DNA of 7,348 nt from Chryseobacterium gleum (GTDB lineage: Bacteria; Bacteroidota; Bacteroidia; Flavobacteriales_D; Sanyastnellaceae): contig CALQJP020000115.1 in assembly GCA_943330925.2 (NCBI GenBank), positions 1-7,348 on the forward strand. Direction: 5' to 3'. The notes below the pieces were generated by a model. It was given only the letters and a program-made list of their open reading frames with translations. It ran no database searches and had not been told where the DNA came from. Made by a program: the position numbers and the translations under genes. The stretch's first letter is position 1. The number at the start of each line of letters is the position of its first letter. Shown here one piece after another: positions 1 through 5,616 of this stretch.

Positions 1-504
1 AGCGGAGCAGATCTGGGCGTAGGTTTGAATGTGTACAAGCCGAATCAATACTACTTCGGGGTTTCAGCTACTCACTTAGCCGGTCCAAACCTGGATGATT
101 TGGGAATTCAGATGGCCCGCCACTACTACGTTATGGGGGGTTATGAAGCTGCTGTAGGAGCTGATGTGGTTATTCGCCCGAATGTGCTTTTCAAAACCGA
201 CGCAACATCGCGTCAATTGGATGTGAATGCAGATGTAATGTTCAAGAAAATGTTCTGGGGAGGTTTGGCTTATCGCTTGGGCGATGCCATTGCTCCTTAT
301 GTTGGATTTCAGAAGGATTTTGCACAAATGGATCAAGGTGTTCGCACCATGAATCACGGAATTAAATTGGGTTATTCGTACGACGTAACCACCTCGTTGA
401 TTAAGGACTACTCAGCGGGTTCACACGAAATTTTCATAACCTATTGCATGAAGTTTAATAAGGTTGACAACGGAGCAGGACATAGCAACCCGCGCTTCTT
501 GTAA
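1..504 (+). CDS. PorP/SprF family type IX secretion outer-membrane protein, C-terminal part (5' truncated by window edge)
   Basis: The reading frame is open from base 1 to the TAA at 502-504, giving 167 residues. The real start lies upstream of the window, so the TTG at 25 is not a start. Family proteins are usually about 300-350 residues, so roughly the last half is present. Seen: alternating polar/aromatic beta-strand segments such as PNQYYFGVSATHL near the start, GGLAYRLGDAIAPYVGFQ in the middle, LGYSYDVTTSLI later, and a closing HEIFITYCMKF strand followed by the ending NPRFL. This pattern, including that ending, is characteristic of the PorP/SprF family. Known: members are outer-membrane beta-barrel proteins needed for T9SS function (PorP) or for surface attachment of a partner adhesin (SprF with SprB). 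Its place directly before gldK matches the porP-porKLMN order of Porphyromonas, so a core PorP role is inferred rather than that of a substrate-specific SprF paralogue. Family call firm, exact orthology uncertain. Confidence 0.88.
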   Translation, partial: SGADLGVGLNVYKPNQYYFGVSATHLAGPNLDDLGIQMARHYYVMGGYEAAVGADVVIRPNVLFKTDATSRQLDVNADVMFKKMFWGGLAYRLGDAIAPYVGFQKDFAQMDQGVRTMNHGIKLGYSYDVTTSLIKDYSAGSHEIFITYCMKFNKVDNGAGHSNPRFL

Positions 505-520
505 AATAAATTGTAACTAA

Positions 521-556
521 CTCAGTTCATATTGCGTAACGCAGTCTTTAACTGAG
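521..556. repeat. Nested inverted repeat in the porP-gldK spacer
   Basis: CTCAGTT at 521-527 is exactly complementary to AACTGAG at 550-556. Inside the loop, TGCG (533-536) and CGCA (540-543) can pair around a 3-base loop. No T-run follows the right arm, so it is not a standard intrinsic terminator. The rest of the 140-base spacer between porP (ends 504) and gldK (starts 645) is A/T-rich, with no TAnnTTTG box and no ORF of note. The structure could influence mRNA processing or stability between porP and gldKLMN, or act as a binding site; this is inference. Confidence 0.4.
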
Positions 557-644
557 AACCTGAATATCACCGCGAACAAGTTTTTAGTAATAACCAACCC
601 TACTGTAGAATTCAAGAGATGATTGTTTACTAAAATTGGAAATC

Positions 645-2018
645 ATGAAAAAGTCGTTTTTGTTTTTAATCGTTGCAGCAGTTTTCGCCAGTTGCAGATA
701 TGGCGCAAACGGTGAGCTCGTAGGCGCATATCGCGCTGAAGAGTGGGAGCAGATCAACCCCTACGGAATGAATTATATTCATTTCGGATCATTCACTATG
801 GGGCCTAGCGACCAGGACGTGCCGTATGCCTTGAACAACAAGGCGAAAACGGTTACCATGCCTGCGTTCTACATTGACCAAACCGAAATCTCCAATAATG
901 AGTATCGACAATTCGTGCAGTATGTGCGCGACTCGCTGATGCGCGACTTCCTGGCCAATGCAGACGTCGAAGGATACAAGCAGCCCGACCGCGATGATGG
1001 TCGTGATTGGGAAGTATTCGTAAACAAAGGCTACGTGTTGAATTGGGAAGAACCTATTGACATGGAGAATGAAGATGTATTTGAAAACATCTTCAATGAA
1101 TTCTACTTGCAAGGTGCCGACAAGTACTACGACCGTTTGGAAGTAGACAATCGCAAAATGAAATATCGCTACTGGTGGATTGACTACAAGAGCGCTGCGG
1201 TGAAGGCTGGAAAGGACGAAGAATACGGCGAGGTGAACGCTTTGAACCAATTGCATTCTGTGCGTGGTCACAGCGATCGCGCTCAGTTCATCATTGAAGA
1301 ACAAACCAACATCTATCCCGATACATTGTGCTGGGTGGCTGACTTTACCTACGGTTTCAACGAGCCATTGACAGAGAATTACTTCTGGCATCCGGCTTAT
1401 GATGACTATCCGGTGGTAGGTGTAACCTGGGGTCAGTGTCAGGCGTTTTGTGCCTGGAGAACTCAAATTCTGAATGAATTTAAGTACACAGTCGGAGAGC
1501 CTTTCGTGCAGCGTTTCCGTTTGCCTTCAGAGGCGGAGTGGGAGTACGCATCGCGCGGTGGTTTAGAGTTGTCGCCTTACCCATGGGGAGGCCCTTACAT
1601 TCGAAACAACCTAGGATGTCCGTTGGCTAACTTCAAGCCAATGCGCGGCGACTATGTGGAGGATAATGGATGTCATACTGTTCCTGTTCAATCCTACTCA
1701 GCCAATGATTATGGCTTGTGGTGTATGGCAGGTAACGCAGCTGAGTGGACAAATACGGCTTACGACGAGTCGGTATATGAGTTCACGCACGACATGAGTT
1801 CGGAATACGAATACCGTGCTCAGCAAGACGATCCTCCAAGCATGAAACGTAAAGTTATACGCGGTGGTTCCTGGAAAGACATCGGGTATTTTATTCAGAA
1901 TGGCACTCGTTCATACGAGTACCAGGATACAGCAAAATCATACATCGGTTTCCGTTGTGTGATGAGCTACCTGGGACGCGGAAAGAATGTTGCTCCTGAA
2001 GACTTTAACGCGGAATAA
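645..2018 (+). CDS. gldK: GldK/PorK: gliding and T9SS lipoprotein with FGE-sulfatase-like fold
   Basis: 457 residues, close to the usual family size. The ATG at 645 is chosen because it starts directly with a lipoprotein signal peptide (MKKSFLFLIVAAVFASC, lipidated Cys17). An in-frame TTG at 636 would only add MEI in front of it. The mature protein is an FGE-sulfatase/SUMF1-like domain from about residue 44 to 440: HFGSFTMGPSDQD near its start, DQTEISNNEYRQF (about 78-90), YPVVGVTWGQCQAFCAWR (about 255-272), RLPSEAEWEYASRGG (about 292-306), GLWCMAGNAAEW, VIRGGSWKD (about 404-412) and the closing IGFRC (434-438). A segment of about 150 residues rich in acidic and aromatic residues (about 100-250) lies between the first and second blocks. 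No cysteine occurs between GGSW and GFRC, where true formylglycine-generating enzymes carry their catalytic pair, so a structural role is expected. Known: GldK with GldN forms the ring-shaped complex under the outer membrane that couples to GldM and is essential for T9SS secretion. First gene of the tight K-L-M-N set, 49 bases before gldL. Confidence 0.95.
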   Translation: MKKSFLFLIVAAVFASCRYGANGELVGAYRAEEWEQINPYGMNYIHFGSFTMGPSDQDVPYALNNKAKTVTMPAFYIDQTEISNNEYRQFVQYVRDSLMRDFLANADVEGYKQPDRDDGRDWEVFVNKGYVLNWEEPIDMENEDVFENIFNEFYLQGADKYYDRLEVDNRKMKYRYWWIDYKSAAVKAGKDEEYGEVNALNQLHSVRGHSDRAQFIIEEQTNIYPDTLCWVADFTYGFNEPLTENYFWHPAYDDYPVVGVTWGQCQAFCAWRTQILNEFKYTVGEPFVQRFRLPSEAEWEYASRGGLELSPYPWGGPYIRNNLGCPLANFKPMRGDYVEDNGCHTVPVQSYSANDYGLWCMAGNAAEWTNTAYDESVYEFTHDMSSEYEYRAQQDDPPSMKRKVIRGGSWKDIGYFIQNGTRSYEYQDTAKSYIGFRCVMSYLGRGKNVAPEDFNAE

Positions 2019-2067
2019 TCAATCAAAAACCAATCTTTTATTAACCCTTACAAGCGTTTAGAAAATT

Positions 2068-2874
2068 ATGAAACCTGGAAGTAAAGCGTGGAAAAAGTTT
2101 ATGGCAAAGCTCTATGGTATTGGAGCTGCAGTAGTAATCATTGGCGCGATGTTTAAGATTCAGCACTGGCCGTTTGCGTCGTTGCTGTTGGTAGTGGGTC
2201 TGAGTACCGAAGCCGTAATCTTCTTCTTCTCTGCATTTGAACCACTACACGAAGAGCCCGATTGGTCTCTCGTTTATCCTGAATTGGCTATGCCGGAAGA
2301 GGCAAAGCATTCTTTGAAAGAGCAGAATAAAAAAGGCAGCAAGGGTAACATTGGCGGCGGCAGCGTAACTGCTCAGCTCGACAATATGCTTAGTGAGGCC
2401 AAGATTGAACCGGAGTTGATCGCTAGCTTGGGTGATGGCATGCGTGCCTTCAGCTCACAAGCCAAGGACTTATCCGATATTTCTGCTCCTGCAACAGCAT
2501 CAAAGGAGTATGCATCAACCTTGAAGACTGCTACCGAAAAGGTATCGTCATTGGCTGATACATATGCCGCGGCTTCTGAATCATTGACAGGTCTTTCAGA
2601 TCAGGCCAAGAATGGCCAGGCTGCAGGTGTTCACTTGCAGAAAATGACTGAAAACTTGCAGTCATTGAACAGCATGTACGAGCTTCAGCTTCAAGAGCTT
2701 GAGAAAACTCGCAGCATGTATGGTAATATGAACGAACTCGTTAAGAATCTTGCTGATTCTGTTGAAGACACCAAGCAATACAAAGAGAACATCTCTGAAC
2801 TCTCTCGTAACTTGAAATCGCTCAACACTGTTTACGCAAACATGCTTAACGCAATGGGTACTGCCCGCCAATAA
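2068..2874 (+). CDS. gldL: GldL/PorL: inner-membrane T9SS and gliding motor subunit
   Basis: 268 residues. Two transmembrane helices lie at the N terminus, about residues 13-30 (LYGIGAAVVIIGAMF) and 36-57 (FASLLLVVGLSTEAVIFFFS), joined by the short KIQHWP turn. They are followed by the family block SAFEPLHEEPDWSLVYPEL (55-73). Glu48 in helix 2 is at the place of the conserved membrane-buried glutamate linked to proton-driven rotation in Flavobacterium GldL. From about residue 98 to the C terminus the protein is a cytoplasmic, Leu/Ser/Ala-rich predicted coiled coil, containing LDNMLSEAKIEPELIASLGD (104-123) and a recurring NL-x-SLN-x-x-Y motif at 196-204 and 248-256. Known: five GldL subunits surround a GldM dimer to form the inner-membrane motor powering secretion and gliding. 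The start is fixed by the short N-terminal tail before helix 1. No Shine-Dalgarno sequence; the start is preceded by TTTAGAAAATT. Between Flavobacterium GldL (shorter) and Porphyromonas PorL (longer) in length. Confidence 0.95.
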   Translation: MKPGSKAWKKFMAKLYGIGAAVVIIGAMFKIQHWPFASLLLVVGLSTEAVIFFFSAFEPLHEEPDWSLVYPELAMPEEAKHSLKEQNKKGSKGNIGGGSVTAQLDNMLSEAKIEPELIASLGDGMRAFSSQAKDLSDISAPATASKEYASTLKTATEKVSSLADTYAAASESLTGLSDQAKNGQAAGVHLQKMTENLQSLNSMYELQLQELEKTRSMYGNMNELVKNLADSVEDTKQYKENISELSRNLKSLNTVYANMLNAMGTARQ

Positions 2875-2931
2875 TTGTTTAGCGCTGCTCTGAAAAAGAA
2901 CAACCAAACAACCAATTTTAAAGATTAGAAA

Positions 2932-4641
2932 ATGGCAGGCGGAAAAGAAACCCCCAGGCAGAAGATGATCGGTATGATGTACCTAGTACTTACCGCTCTT
3001 CTTGCAATGAACATATCGAAAGATGTATTGAACGCGTTTATCCAGATCAACAAAGGTTTGGGTAAAACCTCCGAGGTATTGCAGACCAAGGCGCAGGCTA
3101 CGCTTGCCGGCTTGAGAGCTGCCAAGGAGGCCGATAAGGCGGCTCCATTCTTGGCGAAAGCTGAGGAGGTATCCAAGTTGGGTGACGAAATGATTGACTA
3201 CATTGAAATTCTCAAGGCTCGCACAATTGCTTGCTCCATGAAGGGTGACCCGGCAGGAGCAGACTATGAAGAGTTCATGACGGAGGACAAAAAGAAGGCA
3301 ATCGATTTGGGCTCAAAAGAGGGACGAGAGAAAGTAACGAAGTTGGACGAAAACCAGAACAATACTACGTTGTTGGTTGGTCCTAATCCGCAAGCTCCTC
3401 GTCAAGACCCTTGGTCTGCCTTCGAATTGAAAACGAAGTTGACTGAGTTCAAGGAAAAGTTGAAGGCCATTCAGGTTACCAACGTAGATGGCAAGAGCAT
3501 CCCATTGGATAACGAGATTTTGTCATCATTGGACAGCACCTTCGTTTACAACGAGGAGCCGGATGCAGAAGGTAAATTGGAAGTTTGGGAAACCAATAAA
3601 TTCTACCACACACCTCTAGCAGCCATTGTTGCAACCATGTCGAAAATCGAAACCGATGTATTGAACGCCAAGACTTCGGTAATGAGTTTCCTGGCAGCGA
3701 GCATCAACGCGACCGACTTGAAATTCTCGGATGTTACTGTTGCTGCTGTGCCGCTTCAAAGCTATGTGTTGAAAGGAAAAGATTATGAGCTGGAGGTATA
3801 CCTCGCTGCTTATAACAAAACCAGCAATACCAAGCTTTTCATGGGTGGGGCATACAACGGCGACAAAGTGCCAACACCAAGCACTTTTGGAACTTCAGGT
3901 GACGGTATCGCAGCTGATCCTGATGGTAAGTGTCGCTTCAAAGTGAATACAGGAAGCTTGAGCTTAGGTCCTCACGGCTACACGGGACAAATTGGCTACG
4001 AAAAGGATGGCAAGATGGAATTCATTCCCTTTGCTACCCAGCCGTTCTTCGTAGGTGAACCTGCGTTGGTTGTTTCTCCGGTAAACATGAACGTGTTCTA
4101 CCGTGGTTTGGACAATCCGGTTGAAATTTCTGTTCCGGGTGTGGATCGAAGCGCATTGACAGTAACGATGAACGGAGGGTCAATTTCCCCAAGTGCAGAC
4201 GGAACCTACAATGTGAAACCAGGTGAAGGTAAAGAGGCAACCATCAACGTTGCAGCTAATATTAACGGTGAAAGCGTTCAGATGCCCGCTCGTCAGTTCC
4301 GTATCAAGCGTATTCCTGACCCGATTCCTTCTTTCGGTGGTAAGAAACCATACGACAGCATGATTCCTCAGGGCGATGCGTCAGTAGCGGCCGGTGTGCG
4401 CGCAGACATGGAAGGTTTTGACTTCCCTGTAACCGCTCAGGTCACTTCTTTCATTGTTACGTTGGCCAGCAATGGTGTTTTGAAGGAATACAAGTGCAAT
4501 GGTAACCGCATCTCTGATGAGGCTAGCCAGGCGATTCGCAAAATGAAGAAAGGTGAAAAAATCTTCATCGAGCAAATCATGTGTAAAATGCCCGATAATA
4601 CCGATCGTAAACTGGCGGCTATTACGTTGAAACTGCAGTAA
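2932..4641 (+). CDS. gldM: GldM/PorM: membrane-anchored periplasmic shaft of the T9SS/gliding motor
   Basis: 569 residues, somewhat longer than the roughly 515 of characterised GldM/PorM. The N terminus MAGGKETPRQKMIGMMYLVL is the classic GldM start and fixes the ATG. Arg9 precedes the single transmembrane helix (about 12-29) and corresponds to the arginine thought to interact with the GldL glutamate. Residues about 37-258 are mostly helical (domain D1), ending in the conserved HTPLAAIVATMSKIETDVLN (226-245). The following beta-rich domains show AAVPLQSYVLKGKDYELEVY (D2, 271-290), FVGEPALVVSPVNMNVFYRG (start of D3, 373-392), FRIKRIPDPIPSFGG (456-470, D3/D4 boundary) and a C-terminal D4 containing FDFPVTAQVTSFIVTL. 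Domain limits are estimates. Known: the GldM dimer crosses the periplasm and carries motor torque from GldL to the GldK-GldN ring. Lies 57 bases after gldL and 12 before gldN. Cysteines 522 and 551 in D4 are periplasmic; whether they pair is unknown. Confidence 0.96.
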   Translation: MAGGKETPRQKMIGMMYLVLTALLAMNISKDVLNAFIQINKGLGKTSEVLQTKAQATLAGLRAAKEADKAAPFLAKAEEVSKLGDEMIDYIEILKARTIACSMKGDPAGADYEEFMTEDKKKAIDLGSKEGREKVTKLDENQNNTTLLVGPNPQAPRQDPWSAFELKTKLTEFKEKLKAIQVTNVDGKSIPLDNEILSSLDSTFVYNEEPDAEGKLEVWETNKFYHTPLAAIVATMSKIETDVLNAKTSVMSFLAASINATDLKFSDVTVAAVPLQSYVLKGKDYELEVYLAAYNKTSNTKLFMGGAYNGDKVPTPSTFGTSGDGIAADPDGKCRFKVNTGSLSLGPHGYTGQIGYEKDGKMEFIPFATQPFFVGEPALVVSPVNMNVFYRGLDNPVEISVPGVDRSALTVTMNGGSISPSADGTYNVKPGEGKEATINVAANINGESVQMPARQFRIKRIPDPIPSFGGKKPYDSMIPQGDASVAAGVRADMEGFDFPVTAQVTSFIVTLASNGVLKEYKCNGNRISDEASQAIRKMKKGEKIFIEQIMCKMPDNTDRKLAAITLKLQ

Positions 4642-4653
4642 AAACGAAATACT

Positions 4654-5508
4654 ATGAATCGTAAAAATCTGTTTCTGCTCCTGCTCTGTGTGCTATCTGT
4701 AACGGATGCACTTCTGGCCCAAACTCAAACTGTGCTGGATGGTGCTTACGTGCGCGAACACAACCCAACTCGAAAGGTAATCAGTTACCCCTACTTGCGC
4801 GAAGCCGATGTAATGTGGGCTAAGCGAATTTGGCAGGTGATTGATTTGCGCCAAAAAATCAACCAGACTATGTACTTTCCAATCGATGCATTGGAGAATA
4901 GAAAGAGTTTGTTTGATGTAATTCGCATCGGACTAATCGATCAAGGTTCTATTACAGCCTATGGCACGGGACCGACACAGGAGGATGACGAGTTTCGCTA
5001 TCCGCTTGGTCAGACAGAATTGGATTCAATGCTCAATCCGGTGGTAATTCGCTACCGCGAAAATCTGGACACCGGTGAAAAAGAGGAGGTCCGTAACGTT
5101 GAAGAGGTAACATCACGCGATGTTGTTTCATACAAAATCAAGGAAGACTGGATTTTCGATAAGCAGCGTTCCGAGCGTTATGTGCGTATCATCGGTATTG
5201 CTCCGATTGTATTGCGTTATTCGGAAAGCGGTGAAGTAAAGGGTCAAAAGGAGCTTTTCTGGCTGTACTATCCTGAGTGCCGTTACATCTTCAATAACTA
5301 CGATGTATTCAACATGCACAACGGCGCGCAGGAAATGACTTTTGATCAGTTGTTCCAGATGCGTATGTTTCAGGGATATGTCGTTAAAGAAGATAACGTT
5401 TACAACCGCGGTGTATCGCCAACCTGGAAAGGTGTCGATGCGTTGATGGAAAGTGAGCGTATCAAGAACGACCTCTTTACGCTTGAGCACGATTTGTGGC
5501 ATTATTAA
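4654..5508 (+). CDS. gldN: GldN/PorN: periplasmic T9SS/gliding ring protein
   Basis: 284 residues. A signal peptide (MNRKNLFLLLLCVLSVTDA, then LLA) is followed by a probable signal peptidase I site before QTQTVLDG at about residue 23, so the mature protein is periplasmic. Family features seen: HNPTRKVISYPYLREADVMW (36-55), KRIWQVIDLRQKINQTMYFP (57-76), the IGIAPIV segment (180-186), LFWLYYPECRYIFNNYDVFN (201-220) and the C-terminal NDLFTLEHDLWHY. No catalytic motif is visible. Known: GldN/PorN binds the lipoprotein GldK/PorK to form large rings attached to the outer membrane, and its loss blocks T9SS secretion and gliding in Flavobacterium. The 12-base spacing after gldM implies co-transcription and perhaps coupled translation. 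Last gene of the unit, with a strong terminator 18 bases after its stop. Only one copy is seen here; the gldN/gldO duplication known in Flavobacterium johnsoniae is not present in this window. Confidence 0.95.
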   Translation: MNRKNLFLLLLCVLSVTDALLAQTQTVLDGAYVREHNPTRKVISYPYLREADVMWAKRIWQVIDLRQKINQTMYFPIDALENRKSLFDVIRIGLIDQGSITAYGTGPTQEDDEFRYPLGQTELDSMLNPVVIRYRENLDTGEKEEVRNVEEVTSRDVVSYKIKEDWIFDKQRSERYVRIIGIAPIVLRYSESGEVKGQKELFWLYYPECRYIFNNYDVFNMHNGAQEMTFDQLFQMRMFQGYVVKEDNVYNRGVSPTWKGVDALMESERIKNDLFTLEHDLWHY

Positions 5509-5526
5509 GCCAACGATTTGATATTG

Positions 5527-5561
5527 AAAAGCCCTTCCACATTGGAAGGGCTTTTTGTTTT
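5527..5561 (+). terminator. Intrinsic terminator after gldN
   Basis: A perfect 12-bp stem, AAAAGCCCTTCC (5527-5538) with GGAAGGGCTTTT (5544-5555), encloses a 5-base loop ACATT and is followed by a T-rich tail (TGTTTT). It starts 18 bases after the gldN stop codon and separates the gldKLMN unit from the ABC-F gene. The A-tract on the left arm means it could also work on the opposite strand, but no convergent gene is seen. Confidence 0.93.
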
Positions 5562-5594
5562 ACCGAAATGCAATGAATAGCCTGAGTAGGGTTG

Positions 5595-5602
5595 TACTTT
5601 TG
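5595..5602 (+). promoter_or_regulatory. Bacteroidota-type -7 promoter box (TAnnTTTG) for the ABC-F gene
   Basis: TACTTTTG matches the Bacteroidota sigma-ABfr -7 consensus TAnnTTTG exactly and is followed by GCGCCC. A good -33 TTG is missing; the triplet at the right distance is ATG (5573-5575, 19-base spacer). The box lies just after the terminator at 5527-5561, where a new promoter is needed. Transcription would start about 5606-5610, leaving only around 7-11 bases before the ATG at 5617. Confidence 0.65.
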
Positions 5603-5616
5603 CGCCCGATTTTATC

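Noticed and set aside
25..504. TTG at 25 as the start of a 159-residue protein
   Set aside because: The frame is open to base 1 and the upstream codons continue the PorP/SprF-like beta-strand sequence, so this is an internal position in a truncated gene.
521..556. Inverted repeat as a terminator of porP
   Set aside because: The stem is short, the loop is long, and no T-run follows the right arm.
631..638. TAAAATTG as a possible -7 promoter box for gldK
   Set aside because: It has one mismatch to TAnnTTTG, no TTG at the -33 distance, and lies so close to the ATG that transcription would start on the start codon itself.
636..647. TTG at 636 as the gldK start
   Set aside because: It adds only three residues before the ATG at 645, which begins a standard lipoprotein signal peptide with MKKS.
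789..1466. 225-residue open frame on the - strand inside gldK
   Set aside because: It lies wholly inside a well-recognised gene, shows no domain or start signals, and its Val/Ile/His-rich composition is typical of an antisense shadow.
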